A program made the position numbers and the translations under genes. From Oxalobacteraceae sp. CFBP 8761 (GTDB lineage Bacteria > Pseudomonadota > Gammaproteobacteria > Burkholderiales > Burkholderiaceae_D), in assembly GCA_014841595.1 (NCBI GenBank), contig JACYUE010000003.1, forward strand, positions 62,001 through 126,000: 64,000 nucleotides of DNA, given 5' to 3'. Of the stretch, positions 10,754 to 19,942 are shown one piece after another. Within the stretch, counting starts at the first letter, position 1; the number at the start of each line of letters is the position of its first letter. The notes below the pieces were generated by a model. The model searched no databases, was not told the DNA's origin, and saw only the letters and a program-made list of their open reading frames with translations.

Positions 10754-11725
10754 TCAGTTCTGGCGGGTCCAGATCACGTTCACACTACCGGAATTGACCA
10801 GATTGCCACCGACTCGCACCAGCGACTCGGCATCCAATGCGGCCCGGTCGAGCCGGATCCGGCTCTGCACCAGGAAATATGTGCTCTTGACGGTGATCTT
10901 CGGCTGGACCTCGGGCTGCGGATTCTGCAACGAGGTCTTGAACTTCTCGACATCGGCCCACGGCACGCGCTGGCGCTGCGCGACGATCGAATTGGCTTCG
11001 GCCATCGAACTTCCCGGCAGCACGGCGGCCAGTACCTCAGGCGCCGCAGTATTGACATTCACATCCGTATTCGATGCCGGCAGCACGATGACGAACGGCC
11101 GCAGCCGCTCGACCGCTTCGGGCTTGAGACCTGACACCATCAGCAAATCATCGACCCGCTCCAGCCGCATTGGCGCTCCCGTGCGCGGCTTCTGCGCCAC
11201 CGGGGGTGTACCGTCTGGCGGCGGCTCGGCGACCAGGGGCTGACCGGCAGCAACAAACTCGGCAATCGGCTGCGCCAGCCGCGCTTCGAGGCGCAGATTG
11301 GTCAGCAGCCTGCGCATGACTTCGATCTCTGCCTTGTCGGGCGTGCCGCCCTTGGCCAGATTGTTCAGATTGTAACGCGCCGTGGCGTCCAGAACCTGCC
11401 CGGACAGCGACGCATCGAAGTTTTCGCCCTGGATCCGCTCACGCTCGATGTACTGGTCGAGCCGGGTTTCGGCCAGCGGCGTGGCCCAGACCTGATCAAG
11501 CGAGGTGTAGTTGCTATTGTTATTGACGCGCAAAATCACGCTGGCCCAGTCGAGCGCGCCGCGCTGGATCCACTTGGTCTGCGACTGCAGGCGCTGGTTT
11601 TCCATCGAGCGCACCTGCACCTGCTGCTGCCAGAACAGGCTGGCAACAATGGAGATGGCCAGCGTGGTCAGCAGCATGGCAGTCACGACGGCAACGCCCC
11701 GCTGGCGTGTGAGGTGGCGATGCAT
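10754..11725 (-). CDS. gspK: type II secretion system minor pseudopilin GspK
   Basis: Large minor pseudopilin at the pseudopilus tip. The 323 residues carry a prepilin-like leader with cleavage after Gly in RQRGVAVVTAML; position +5 is not Glu, as is normal for GspK. An alpha-rich insertion follows (LDATARYNLNNL, then helical SAM-like repeats with ERVDDLLMVSGL and DVNVNTAAPEVL). The start MHRHLTRQ at 11725 overlaps the gspJ stop by one base. An upstream extension in the same frame only shadows gspJ. Confidence 0.95.
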   Translation of the reverse strand: MHRHLTRQRGVAVVTAMLLTTLAISIVASLFWQQQVQVRSMENQRLQSQTKWIQRGALDWASVILRVNNNSNYTSLDQVWATPLAETRLDQYIERERIQGENFDASLSGQVLDATARYNLNNLAKGGTPDKAEIEVMRRLLTNLRLEARLAQPIAEFVAAGQPLVAEPPPDGTPPVAQKPRTGAPMRLERVDDLLMVSGLKPEAVERLRPFVIVLPASNTDVNVNTAAPEVLAAVLPGSSMAEANSIVAQRQRVPWADVEKFKTSLQNPQPEVQPKITVKSTYFLVQSRIRLDRAALDAESLVRVGGNLVNSGSVNVIWTRQN

Positions 11726-12387
11726 CAGGTGCCTCCCAGCAGGAATGCCTTGACCATCGGCTGGGCCAGGCCCTGCACGGTCAGCGCCACCTGCACGCCG
11801 GTCGGGTCTTGCGCGTTTTTGGCAGGCGACTCGTTCAAGGCGGGATCCGGCGCCCCGCCGCCCACGGCCGTGGGTTCGTTGCGCCAGGCATTGTTCTGCC
11901 AGCCCTGCACCTGCATGCCGACCACGCCAACCTGCAGCACGACGGACGGCGCATTCTCGGCCGCTGCATCGGATGCGATGGCTTGCCACAGCTGCTCGAT
12001 CTGGATCAGGTCGCGCGTGCCGGGCGACTCGCGCCGCACCAATTTTCCTTCGACGACGCGGTAGCTCACCACTTGCAGGCGCGACGGTTCGTTCTCGACA
12101 AACACCTTGCGCACGAGGATCAGGCGGTCGGTATCCCACAGCAGCGCGGGACGACCGGCCATGATGTCGTTGCCGGCCGCGTGCTCGCAATCGTTTTCCA
12201 TCTGGGCAAAGGCGAGCTGCATGCCGCGCGTGGTTTCCATGTCGGCAGTCAGCGCCACGCGCGCGCGGACGATGCCGTCCAGGCCGCGCCAGCCGAGCAC
12301 GGCAACCATGGCGAGGATGGCGATCGCCACCAGGAGCTCGACCAGGGTAAAGCCTGCAGGGCGCCTGCTGCTCGGGATCCGCGTCAT
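11725..12387 (-). CDS. gspJ: type II secretion system minor pseudopilin GspJ
   Basis: Minor pseudopilin of 220 aa that forms the tip complex with GspI and GspK. Prepilin cleavage motif PAG/FTLVELLVAIAI near residue 12 with Glu at +5, and the family signature VLGWRGLDGIVRAR. It overlaps gspI by 4 bases. Confidence 0.95.
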   Translation of the reverse strand: MTRIPSSRRPAGFTLVELLVAIAILAMVAVLGWRGLDGIVRARVALTADMETTRGMQLAFAQMENDCEHAAGNDIMAGRPALLWDTDRLILVRKVFVENEPSRLQVVSYRVVEGKLVRRESPGTRDLIQIEQLWQAIASDAAAENAPSVVLQVGVVGMQVQGWQNNAWRNEPTAVGGGAPDPALNESPAKNAQDPTGVQVALTVQGLAQPMVKAFLLGGT

Positions 12388-12788
12388 ACCGGGGAAGGCC
12401 TCAGAACCAGTTGGATCAGTTTGACAATGCGGCGGCCAGGCTTGTCGACGTCAAACACGGAGACTTCGATCCTGCGCAACAGCGGGTTCGGGCTGGTCAG
12501 GACTTCTTCTTCGCACATCAGGTTCAGGCCGCCTTGCGGGCACGGGAAGCTGCGCTTGCCCACTTCAGGGAACTCGCGCCCCAGACGGATTTGCACGAGC
12601 CGGTTCTCGGCCGACCAGGTCGCCATCATCGATGCGCGCAAGCCCTGGCTGTTCGAGGTCAGACTGCCGACCGCGCGCAGGCCGGCGGCCAGCGCCGTGC
12701 CGACGATGACGAGCGCCACCAGCACTTCGAGCAGCGTAAAACCGGCAGCAGGTCGGGAAACGGGGCGCATGGTGGCGGGGGATGTCAT
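12384..12788 (-). CDS. gspI: type II secretion system minor pseudopilin GspI
   Basis: Minor pseudopilin of 134 aa that nucleates the tip complex. Prepilin motif AAG/FTLLEVLVALVIVGTAL with Glu at +5, then WSAENRLVQIRL as usual in GspI. The ATG at 12788 overlaps the gspH stop by 4 bases; an internal ATG (MRPVS) six codons on is the alternative start. Confidence 0.95.
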   Translation of the reverse strand: MTSPATMRPVSRPAAGFTLLEVLVALVIVGTALAAGLRAVGSLTSNSQGLRASMMATWSAENRLVQIRLGREFPEVGKRSFPCPQGGLNLMCEEEVLTSPNPLLRRIEVSVFDVDKPGRRIVKLIQLVLRPSPV

Positions 12789-13261
12789 TCGACAGTGAAG
12801 TGGCCGACGCCGTCGGCGCGGATGGCGACCGTGTTGCCGCCCTTGGCCATCGTCAGCACGAATGGCCGGTCGACCGGCTCGCGCCCGAACGTGATGCGCA
12901 GCATGTCGGGGTTGCCGGTACCAGATGGTTCCAGAATCAACTGCAGGGGTGAATTCTTGAACTCACGCTCGCGCAGCAGGTCGTCGCGCGTGACCGGCTC
13001 CCAGCCGGCGTCGCCGCGCACCATGAAGCGGTAGCGGTCGCCATTGGCCTCGAACGCGACCAGGCGGTTGCGCACGATCGCTTCGTCGCGCGCCAGTTGC
13101 AGCAGCAGCGCCAGGCGCTGCGCTTCTTTATCGAGATCCTGGCGCGGACTCGGGATGGCGTTGAGCGTGGCCATGCCCAGCGTGAGGCCGATGATGACCA
13201 TCACGACCAGCAGCTCCACCAGGGTGAAGCCGCGTGTGCGCGCTGTGCGCATGGCCGGCAT
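12785..13261 (-). CDS. gspH: type II secretion system minor pseudopilin GspH
   Basis: Minor pseudopilin of 158 aa linking the tip complex to the GspG shaft. Prepilin motif RG/FTLVELLVVMVIIGLTL, then RLALLLQLARDEAIVRNRLVAFEANG, typical of GspH. The start is either MPAMRT (13261) or MRTART (three codons later). It begins 9 bases after the gspG stop. Confidence 0.94.
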   Translation of the reverse strand: MPAMRTARTRGFTLVELLVVMVIIGLTLGMATLNAIPSPRQDLDKEAQRLALLLQLARDEAIVRNRLVAFEANGDRYRFMVRGDAGWEPVTRDDLLREREFKNSPLQLILEPSGTGNPDMLRITFGREPVDRPFVLTMAKGGNTVAIRADGVGHFTVE

Positions 13262-13270
13262 GGAAATAAC

Positions 13271-13726
13271 TTAGTCCCAGGAACCGACGTCGGTGTCTTC
13301 GCCAGTACCGCCCGGCTGCCCGTCGGCGCCGTACGAGAACACGTCGACTTCGCCCTTGACGCCCGGCGACAGGTATTGGTAAGCGTTACCCCATGGGTCT
13401 TTCGGCAGTTTCTCGATGTAACCGCCCTCTTTCCAGCCATTGGCCGACGGACCCGAGGTCGGCTTGGTAGTCAGTGCGACCAGGCCCTGCTCGGTGGTTG
13501 GGTAGCGCTGGTTGTCGAGCTTGTAGAGCTTGAGCGCCTGCATCATCGTGGCGATGTCGACCTTGGCAGCCGTGACGCGCGATTCACCCGTGCGGCCCAG
13601 CAATTTGGGCACGACCAGCGCGCCAAGGATGCCGATGATGACCACGACAACCATGATCTCGACCAGGGTAAAACCGCGTGCACGACCTGTGCTGCGCGTG
13701 TTGCGCTGAGTACGTTGAAAATTCAT
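13271..13726 (-). CDS. gspG: type II secretion system major pseudopilin GspG
   Basis: Major pseudopilin that polymerises into the piston-like pseudopilus. The 151 residues include the prepilin motif RG/FTLVEIMVVVVIIGILGALVVP and the conserved LDNQRYPTTEQGL, GYIEKLPKDPWGNAYQY and FSYGADG, with Asp residues near the C-terminus that bind calcium in this family. ATG at 13726 (MNFQRTQRN) is chosen; the 21 upstream residues in frame are not pilin-like. It is the first gene of the operon read toward gspC. The prepilin peptidase gspO is not in the window. Confidence 0.97.
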   Translation of the reverse strand: MNFQRTQRNTRSTGRARGFTLVEIMVVVVIIGILGALVVPKLLGRTGESRVTAAKVDIATMMQALKLYKLDNQRYPTTEQGLVALTTKPTSGPSANGWKEGGYIEKLPKDPWGNAYQYLSPGVKGEVDVFSYGADGQPGGTGEDTDVGSWD

Positions 13727-13866
13727 AAGCTCTGTGTGATGACAAGGGAATCGATGGAACCGGCACAGTATAAGCCCGAAATATGACAAGCGTACCTGCG
13801 AAAAGTACGCAATTGTATGTCACGTTCACCTGCACACCACGTTTCGCCATGCCCGTTAAGACACCA

Positions 13867-14643
13867 CTAATCAACAGTGTTGCCGCTCTCACCATGGCGC
13901 GCCGCACACACGGGACACGCCGGGTTGCGCGCCACACCGATCGCGGTCCATTCCATGTACTTGCCGTCGAGCATCAAGAGGCGGCCGACCAGCGGTTCGC
14001 CGATAGCCATGATGAGTTTCATCGCCTCGGCAGCCTGGACCGCGCCGACGACGCCGACCAGCGGCGCGAACACGCCCATCGTGCTGCACGCCACATCCTC
14101 GAAGCCAGTGTCTTCGGGGAACAAGCAGGCGTAGCACGGCGCCGCGGGGCGACGCGCGTCGAACACGGCCAGCTGGCCGTCGAAGCGGATCACGGCGCCC
14201 GACACGAGCGGCGTGCCGGCCGCCACGCAGGCCCGGTTGACGGCGTGGCGGGTGGCGAAGTTGTCGCTGCAATCGAGTACGACCGTGGCAGCGCCCGCGA
14301 GTTCCAGCAGCCGCTCGGGACCGGCGCGTTCGCGCAGGGCGGTGACTTCGATGTCGGGATTGATCGCCAGCAGCGCAGCGCGGCCGGACTCGACTTTCGG
14401 CTCACCGATGCGCCCGGTCGTGTGCATGACCTGGCGCTGCAGATTGGTCAGGTCGACGGTGTCGTCATCGACCAGCGTGATGTGGCCGATGCCGCCGGAG
14501 GCCAGGTACAGCGCCGCAGGCGAACCCAGGCCGCCGGCGCCGATGATGACGACGTGGGCGTCCAGCAGGCGTTGCTGGCCTTCGATGCCGATGTCGTCGA
14601 GCAGGATGTGGCGCGAGTAGCGCAGGAGTTGGTTGTCGTTCAT
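13867..14643 (-). CDS. HesA/MoeB/ThiF-family sulfur-carrier adenylyltransferase
   Basis: E1-like enzyme that adenylates the C-terminal Gly-Gly of a sulfur-carrier protein (MoaD or ThiS). The 258 residues have the nucleotide loop GAGGLGSPAALYLAS, the Asp-bearing LVDDDTVDLTNLQRQ, Arg finger region and two CxxC pairs (CYAC, CPVC) for structural zinc. Length suits MoeB or ThiF; without neighbouring moa or thi genes the two cannot be separated. ATG at 14643 (MNDNQLLRYSRHI) is the family start. It closes the gpmA-envC-ctpA unit, 39 bases after ctpA. Confidence 0.9.
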   Translation of the reverse strand: MNDNQLLRYSRHILLDDIGIEGQQRLLDAHVVIIGAGGLGSPAALYLASGGIGHITLVDDDTVDLTNLQRQVMHTTGRIGEPKVESGRAALLAINPDIEVTALRERAGPERLLELAGAATVVLDCSDNFATRHAVNRACVAAGTPLVSGAVIRFDGQLAVFDARRPAAPCYACLFPEDTGFEDVACSTMGVFAPLVGVVGAVQAAEAMKLIMAIGEPLVGRLLMLDGKYMEWTAIGVARNPACPVCAARHGESGNTVD

Positions 14644-14682
14644 GGGGAAAGCGCGGTGGAGGACGCGCTCCTCCACCAGACG

Positions 14683-16161
14683 TTACTTTTTGGCTGGCGC
14701 ATGCAGCTCGGGCGGTTTGTTTTCCGCACCCGGCAATGGCGCCGGCGCCGGTTTTTCTTCGACCGGCTCGCCTTTTGCCAGCACCACCTTCAGGCCCTTG
14801 AAGTGATTGATGGCCTGGGCCAGCTGGAAATCGTCCTTGCTGCCGAACTCGAGCGGCTTGCGGTCTTTCATCAGTGCCAGGGCGCGTTGTTGCTGGGCCA
14901 GGCTTGCCGACTGGTCCTTGCCAGCAGTTGCAGGCTGCTCGCCTTCGGCCACCAGATGCCGCTGGAGATCCGATTCGCGCACGCGCAGCGCATTGAGCAG
15001 GTCGCCGTCCGCCGTTTCGTCCACCCGCAGATCGGGCTGCACGCCCGTCGCCTGGATCGGCCGCCCTTTCGGCGTGTAATAGCGCGCCGTGGTCAGCTTG
15101 ATCGCGGTGTCGGGCGACAACTGGCGCAGCGTCTGCACCGAGCCCTTGCCGAACGTGCGGCTGCCCATCACGATCGCACGCTGGTAATCCTGCAGCGCAC
15201 CGGCAACGATTTCCGAGGCCGATGCCGAGCCGCCATTGACCAGCACCACCATCGGCACGGTCTTGAGCCCTGCCGGCAACCCGGCCAGCGGGTCGCCGCG
15301 CTGGGCATAGAATTCGCGCCGGCCGTAGAACGACTGGTTCGAATCAGGCAATTGGCCTTTGGTACTGACGATGATCTGATTGGCCTTGGGCAAAAATGCC
15401 GCCGTCACGCCGATGGCGCCCGGCAGCAGGCCGCCCGGGTCGTTGCGCAGGTCGAGCACCAGGCCCTTGATGTCCGGTTGTTCGGCGTACAGTTCTTTGG
15501 TCTTTTTGGCCAGCTCGTCGAGGGTGTTTTCCTGGAACTGGCTGATGCGCAGCCACGCGTAGCCGGGTTCGACCACTTTCGCCTTGACGCTGACGACCTT
15601 GATTTCGCGGCGGTCCAGCGGCACGACCCACGGCTTGTCGTCGCCGGGCCGGGCAATAGTCAGCGTGACCTTGCTGCCGACCTTGCCGCGCATGCGCTTG
15701 ATGGCGTCGTCGGACGACATATTGCGCACCGGGACATTGTCGATCCGGGTGATCAGGTCGCCCGACTTGATGCCGGCCCTGAACGCGGGCGTGTCCTCGA
15801 TCGGCGAGACGACCTTGATATACCCGTCTTCATTCGAGATTTCAACGCCCACGCCGACGAACTTGCCCTGCACCGCTTCGCGCATGTCGCGAAACGCTTT
15901 CTGGTCGAGGTACACGGAGTGCGGGTCGAGCGACGCCACCATGCCGCCGATGGCTTCGGTGAGCAATTTCTTGTCTTCGACCGGCTCGACGTAGTCGGTC
16001 TTGATCAGGCCATACACATCGGCCAACTGGCGCAGCTCGTCCAGTGGCAGTGACGTGGCCGTGCCGGTTTTTTGTGCATAAGCAGACAACTGGAACGACG
16101 CCGCCACACCCAACACCATCCCCACGCCAACCAGCCCGAACCCCTTTGCTTTCATGCCCAT
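14683..16161 (-). CDS. ctpA: C-terminal processing protease CtpA (S41 family)
   Basis: Periplasmic tail-specific serine protease. The 492 residues start with a signal peptide or anchor (residues 8-29), then an N-terminal helical region, a PDZ domain (about 100-185, GVGVEISNEDGYIKVVSPIE), and the S41 core with the Ser316/Lys339 dyad (GGSASASEIVAG, GSRTFGKGSVQ). The C-terminal ~70 residues are charged and Pro/Ala-rich. MKAKG two codons later is an alternative start. It sits 17 bases after envC, consistent with a joint role in cell-wall remodelling. Confidence 0.95.
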   Translation of the reverse strand: MGMKAKGFGLVGVGMVLGVAASFQLSAYAQKTGTATSLPLDELRQLADVYGLIKTDYVEPVEDKKLLTEAIGGMVASLDPHSVYLDQKAFRDMREAVQGKFVGVGVEISNEDGYIKVVSPIEDTPAFRAGIKSGDLITRIDNVPVRNMSSDDAIKRMRGKVGSKVTLTIARPGDDKPWVVPLDRREIKVVSVKAKVVEPGYAWLRISQFQENTLDELAKKTKELYAEQPDIKGLVLDLRNDPGGLLPGAIGVTAAFLPKANQIIVSTKGQLPDSNQSFYGRREFYAQRGDPLAGLPAGLKTVPMVVLVNGGSASASEIVAGALQDYQRAIVMGSRTFGKGSVQTLRQLSPDTAIKLTTARYYTPKGRPIQATGVQPDLRVDETADGDLLNALRVRESDLQRHLVAEGEQPATAGKDQSASLAQQQRALALMKDRKPLEFGSKDDFQLAQAINHFKGLKVVLAKGEPVEEKPAPAPLPGAENKPPELHAPAKK

Positions 16162-16178
16162 GTGTACCCTGTGGTGAC

Positions 16179-17663
16179 CTAGAACCGGACCCAGCCTGCC
16201 GGGTCGAACGCCTTGCCGTTACGCCTGAGCTCAAAGTATAGCCCCGATTCTTCGTTGCCACCGGTGTTGCCCGCGCTGGCCACCGCCTCGCCCGCGCGCA
16301 CGCTGTCCCCGGGGCGTTTGAGCAGCGCCTGGTTGTAGCCATAGATCGACAGGTACTCGCCGCCATGGTCGATGATGATCAGGTTGCCGAAGCCGCGCAT
16401 CCAGTCGGCGTGCACGACGCGGCCCGGGGCCACGGCGCGCACTTCCGTGCCTTCGGGCGCCTTGAAGAAGGTGCCTTTCCAGTTTGGACCATCGCCGCGG
16501 CGGGTGCCGAAACGTGCCACGACACTGCCATTGATCGGGCTGCTCATGCGGCCCTTGAGCGAGGCAAACGAGCCGGACGGCGCTGCCGGACCCAGCGCAA
16601 CCTCGGGCGCCGGTTCGGGCCGGGTTGGCGCTGGCCGCGGCTGTTCAGCCACGACCGGCGCTTCCTTGACCGGTGCGGGGAGCGGCGCCGGCAGCGGCTC
16701 GGGCTTGACGCCCGGCTTGGCGTTGGCGTTCTGGCGCGCGATGCGTTCACGCTCACGTTCGCGCTCGGCGCGCCGGTCGGCCGCCGCCTTGGCGCGCGCC
16801 TGCGCCAGCAGGCGGGCTTTTTCATCGGCCTCGGCCTTGGCTTTGGCCTTCGCAGCGGCCGCAGCTGCAGCCGCCACCTGGCGCTTGCGCTCGGCTTCGG
16901 CCTGTTCGCGGATCAGGCGCGCCAGCCGGTCGACGAGGCCGGACATGCGCTCTTCGTCGCCCTTCAGGCGGTCGGCCTGCTTGCGCTGGTCGGCCAGCTT
17001 GCTCGACAGCGTGCCCAGCAGCGCCGCGCGGCGTGCCTTTTCCTTCTCGAGCATGGCTTTCTGATCGAGTTGTTCCTGGGCGATTTCTTCCAGCTCTTGC
17101 TGGGCGTTTTCAACCTTGTCGCGGTTGACTTCGACCTGCGCCAGGTTGCTGCGCACCGAGTCCAGCAGGCGCGCCTGGGCCTGCGACACGTAGGCCATCA
17201 GTTGCAGGTCGCGGCTGATGCGGTTCGGGTTATCCCCCGAGAGCAGCAGCTTGATGCGGTCTTCGTTGCCAGCCACATAGTGCTCGCGCAGCAGCTTGGC
17301 CAGCTGCTGTTGCTGGGCGCCGATAGTCTGCGCCAGCTGGGCTTGCTGATTCGCCAGCGCTTGCAGGCGAGTTGCCGTCGTATCCTGTTCCTCGGCCAGA
17401 TCGCGCAGCGCGCGGTTGGCGTCGGAAATGGCGGCCTCGGACTCGGCCAGCGTGTCGGCCGCGTCTTCCTTGGCGTTTTCGGTCTGGTTGATGTCGCGCT
17501 TGATGGCCGCCAGCTGTTGCTGGATGCCGGCGCGCTGCTTCTCGGCCGCCGCTTTCTGGCGGCTGCGCTCGGTCTGGCGCTGCGCCCACGCGTCCGACGC
17601 GAACGCGCCGGACACCGCGACCGCCAGCAGTGTGCACAACAGCTTGCTGCCGGCGTCCTTCAT
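16179..17663 (-). CDS. envC: EnvC-like murein hydrolase activator (degenerate LytM/M23)
   Basis: Periplasmic activator of cell-division amidases. The 494 residues comprise a signal peptide (to about AWAQ), two long coiled-coil regions (about 30-270, with an Ala/Lys/Arg/Glu-rich stretch) and a C-terminal LytM domain (SPINGSVVARFGTRRGDG ... LYFELRRNGKAFDP). The zinc-binding His residues of active M23 peptidases are absent (KGTFF where HxGxD is expected, LYFEL where HxH is expected), as in activator-type EnvC. ATG at 17663 (MKDAG) is preferred over an in-frame extension. Cotranscribed with gpmA and ctpA. Confidence 0.92.
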   Translation of the reverse strand: MKDAGSKLLCTLLAVAVSGAFASDAWAQRQTERSRQKAAAEKQRAGIQQQLAAIKRDINQTENAKEDAADTLAESEAAISDANRALRDLAEEQDTTATRLQALANQQAQLAQTIGAQQQQLAKLLREHYVAGNEDRIKLLLSGDNPNRISRDLQLMAYVSQAQARLLDSVRSNLAQVEVNRDKVENAQQELEEIAQEQLDQKAMLEKEKARRAALLGTLSSKLADQRKQADRLKGDEERMSGLVDRLARLIREQAEAERKRQVAAAAAAAAKAKAKAEADEKARLLAQARAKAAADRRAERERERERIARQNANAKPGVKPEPLPAPLPAPVKEAPVVAEQPRPAPTRPEPAPEVALGPAAPSGSFASLKGRMSSPINGSVVARFGTRRGDGPNWKGTFFKAPEGTEVRAVAPGRVVHADWMRGFGNLIIIDHGGEYLSIYGYNQALLKRPGDSVRAGEAVASAGNTGGNEESGLYFELRRNGKAFDPAGWVRF

Positions 17664-17682
17664 GGTTGGCAAACGCAAAAGA

Positions 17683-18429
17683 TTACTTCGCCTTCCCTTG
17701 GTTTGCGACCGCGGCCATGGCAGCGGCAATCGCCGCCTGGTCGCCCAGGTAGTAGTGCTTGATCGGCTTGAGGTCGGCGTCGAGTTCGTACACGAGCGGC
17801 TGGCCGTTCGGGATGTTCAGGCCCACAATGTCGGCATCGCTGATGTTGTCGAGCATCTTGATGATGGCGCGCAGGCTGTTGCCGTGGGCCGAAATCAGGA
17901 TGTTCTTGCCGGCGCGGATCGCCGGGGCGATCTCGTCGTTCCAGGCTGGCATCACGCGCGCCACGGTGTCTTTCAGGCATTCGGTCAGCGGAATCTGGCT
18001 CTCGTCCAGGCTGGCATAGCGCGGGTCATTGAACGACGTGCGCGAATCGTCCTTCTCGAGCGCCGGCGGCGGCGTGTCGTAGCTGCGGCGCCAGACCAGC
18101 ACCTGCTCGTCGCCGAATTTGGCGGCGGTCTCGCCCTTGTCGAGGCCCTGCAGCGCGCCGTAGTGACGCTCGTTCAGGCGCCAGTCGTTCTTGACCGGCA
18201 GATACATCGCATCCATCTCGTCCAGCGCCAGCCACAGCGTGCGGATCGCGCGCTTGAGCACCGAGGTATACGTGAGGTCGAACGTGAAACCGGCCTCCTT
18301 GAGCGCGCGGCCAGCGGCCTTTGCTTCAGCCACACCCTTGGCGGTCAGGTCGACGTCGACCCAGCCGGTGAAGCGGTTTTCCAGGTTCCAGGTGGATTCG
18401 CCATGGCGCATGAATACGATTTTGTACAT
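17683..18429 (-). CDS. gpmA: 2,3-bisphosphoglycerate-dependent phosphoglycerate mutase
   Basis: Glycolytic enzyme that interconverts 3- and 2-phosphoglycerate in the cytoplasm. The 248 residues start [15 protein letters not shown] with the phospho-accepting His in RHGES. Further on are [26 protein letters not shown] and the second catalytic His in [14 protein letters not shown]. First gene of the gpmA-envC-ctpA-MoeB/ThiF unit, divergent from the rhodanese gene. Confidence 0.97.
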   Translation of the reverse strand: MYKIVFMRHGESTWNLENRFTGWVDVDLTAKGVAEAKAAGRALKEAGFTFDLTYTSVLKRAIRTLWLALDEMDAMYLPVKNDWRLNERHYGALQGLDKGETAAKFGDEQVLVWRRSYDTPPPALEKDDSRTSFNDPRYASLDESQIPLTECLKDTVARVMPAWNDEIAPAIRAGKNILISAHGNSLRAIIKMLDNISDADIVGLNIPNGQPLVYELDADLKPIKHYYLGDQAAIAAAMAAVANQGKAK

Positions 18430-18480
18430 GAAAGCTCTTTTCGCAAAATTTCTGGTTGATGTCCGGTCCAGCATCTATTT

Positions 18481-18486
18481 TATAAT
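18481..18486 (+). promoter_or_regulatory. probable -10 element upstream of the rhodanese-grxC unit
   Basis: A perfect TATAAT lies 33 bases before the rhodanese ATG in the divergent gpmA/rhodanese gap. A TTGATG at 18456-18461 could be the -35, but the spacer would be 19 bp, so only the -10 is supported. Confidence 0.5.
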
Positions 18487-18518
18487 GCCCCGATTCAGTT
18501 CAACCAATCGGAACCCTT

Positions 18519-18920
18519 GTGAAATTCATTATCGATAACATTTTCCTCGTAGCGATCGCCGTTCTCGCTGGCGGCGCGCTGTTGTGGCCAGCCCTGGCGC
18601 CGCGCGGAAAACGCGCATCGCCGCTGCAGCTGACGCAGATGATCAACCGCGGCAAGACCACGATCGTCGACGTGCGCAGCAGCGAAGAATTCGCCGCCGG
18701 TCACCTGCGCGACGCGAAACACATCCCGCTGGCAGACTTGGGTGCTCGCGTTGGCGAACTGGACAAGTCGAAAACCCGGACCGTCGTCATGGTCTGCCAG
18801 ACCGGCGCACGCAGCGACAAGGCAGCGCGCCAGTTGCAGGCGGCCGGTTTCGAGGACGTCCACAGCCTGGAAGGCGGCCTGGCGGCCTGGAAGGCTGCAG
18901 GCTTGCCGCTCACCAAATAA
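18519..18920 (+). CDS. membrane-anchored rhodanese-like sulfurtransferase
   Basis: Single-domain rhodanese of 133 aa with an N-terminal TM anchor (IIDNIFLVAIAVLAGGALLWPAL). The domain shows TIVDVRSSEEFAAGHLRDAKHIPL and the active-site loop VCQTGARSDKAA with its catalytic Cys, ending in LEGGLAAWKAAGLPL. It is likely a periplasm- or membrane-facing sulfur relay. It is followed 41 bases later by grxC, a common pairing in Burkholderiales upstream of secB. Confidence 0.93.
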   Translation: MKFIIDNIFLVAIAVLAGGALLWPALAPRGKRASPLQLTQMINRGKTTIVDVRSSEEFAAGHLRDAKHIPLADLGARVGELDKSKTRTVVMVCQTGARSDKAARQLQAAGFEDVHSLEGGLAAWKAAGLPLTK

Positions 18921-18961
18921 ACCGCCCCATCGAGTCGATCGGGCACACGAAAGGATTCATC

Positions 18962-19225
18962 ATGGCAGCTCACGTCGTTTTGTACCACACCGCATCTTGC
19001 CCTTACTGCGTCCGCGCCGAGCGCCTGCTCGAAGCCAAGGGTGTCACCGAGATCGAAGGCATCCGTGTCGACCTGGATCCCGAGCAGCGCCAGGTCATGA
19101 TGCAGCGCACCGGTCGCCGCACGGTCCCACAGATTTATATTGGCGATACGCACGTCGGCGGCTTTGACGAACTGTATGCGCTGGACCAGGCAGGCCGCCT
19201 GGACCCGCTGCTCAAGGGCGAGTAA
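18962..19225 (+). CDS. grxC: glutaredoxin 3
   Basis: Dithiol glutaredoxin of 87 aa that reduces disulfides with glutathione. It has the active site CPYC, the cis-Pro loop RRTVPQIYIG and the GSH-binding GGFDELYAL. ATG at 18962 is chosen because the product then begins directly with the thioredoxin fold (MAAHVVLYHT); the longer in-frame extension overlaps the rhodanese gene in another frame. Confidence 0.95.
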   Translation: MAAHVVLYHTASCPYCVRAERLLEAKGVTEIEGIRVDLDPEQRQVMMQRTGRRTVPQIYIGDTHVGGFDELYALDQAGRLDPLLKGE

Positions 19226-19292
19226 GCTGCATGCGCGCTGCGTAGCGCGGCCGTCGGCGGCAAGACTGCTATTGCAAGCAAGTTGATTTTGC

Positions 19293-19298
19293 TACAAT
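19293..19298 (+). promoter_or_regulatory. possible extended -10 upstream of secB
   Basis: TACAAT preceded by TGC, forming a TGnTACAAT extended -10, about 100 bases before the secB ATG. No convincing -35 at 17 bp. Confidence 0.35.
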
Positions 19299-19395
19299 TG
19301 CCGTCGTGTTCGATCCGACGGCCCGTTCACGACGTCGCGCTCGACCAGGCAACCGGAGTGGCCCGCCACTTCCCACTATTATTAGAAAGCGTTCC

Positions 19396-19854
19396 ATGTC
19401 CGACGAAACTCTGCAACCAGTATTCCAAATCCAACGCGTCTACCTGAAAGACATGTCGCTGGAGCAACCGAACTCGCCATCGATCTTCCTGGAGCAAGAA
19501 GCGCCAGCGATCGAAGTGTCGCTCGACGTGGGTGCTGAAAGCATCGCCGAAGGCATCTACGAGTCGACCGTGACGATCACCGTCACCGCCAAGGTCAAGG
19601 ACAAGGTTGCGTTCCTGGTCGAAGGCAAGCAGGCAGGCATCTTCGAAGCCCGTAACATCCCGGCTGACCAGATGGATCCACTGCTGGGCATCGGCTGCCC
19701 GAACATCATCTATCCATACCTGCGCGCGAACATCGCTGACGTGATCAGCCGTGCCGGCTTCCCGCCAGTGCACCTGGCCGAGATCAACTTCGAAGCCTTC
19801 TACCAGCAGCGCGCCCAGGCCATGGCCGAAGCCGCAGCAGCGCCGTCGAACTAA
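19396..19854 (+). CDS. secB: protein-export chaperone SecB
   Basis: Tetrameric cytosolic chaperone that holds preproteins unfolded for SecA. The 152 residues contain [16 protein letters not shown], the TVTVTAK-like strand region, [39 protein letters not shown] and a short Ala-rich tail. ATG at 19396 is chosen; the upstream in-frame extension from 19306 is basic and not SecB-like. Confidence 0.97.
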   Translation: MSDETLQPVFQIQRVYLKDMSLEQPNSPSIFLEQEAPAIEVSLDVGAESIAEGIYESTVTITVTAKVKDKVAFLVEGKQAGIFEARNIPADQMDPLLGIGCPNIIYPYLRANIADVISRAGFPPVHLAEINFEAFYQQRAQAMAEAAAAPSN

Positions 19855-19870
19855 GCAGCAGTCGTACCCG

Positions 19871-19897
19871 ACGAACGCGGCGCCACGCCGCGTTCGT
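19871..19897 (+). terminator. hairpin after secB, no clear U-tract
   Basis: Perfect 11-bp arms (19871-19881 and 19887-19897) around a 5-nt loop, 16 bases after the secB stop. No T-run follows, so this may be a weak or factor-dependent terminator or a transcript-stabilising hairpin. Confidence 0.45.
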
Positions 19898-19942
19898 GCC
19901 AGATGTCCGGTGTCCCGGTTTCAACCACCATCCAGGCCCGCC

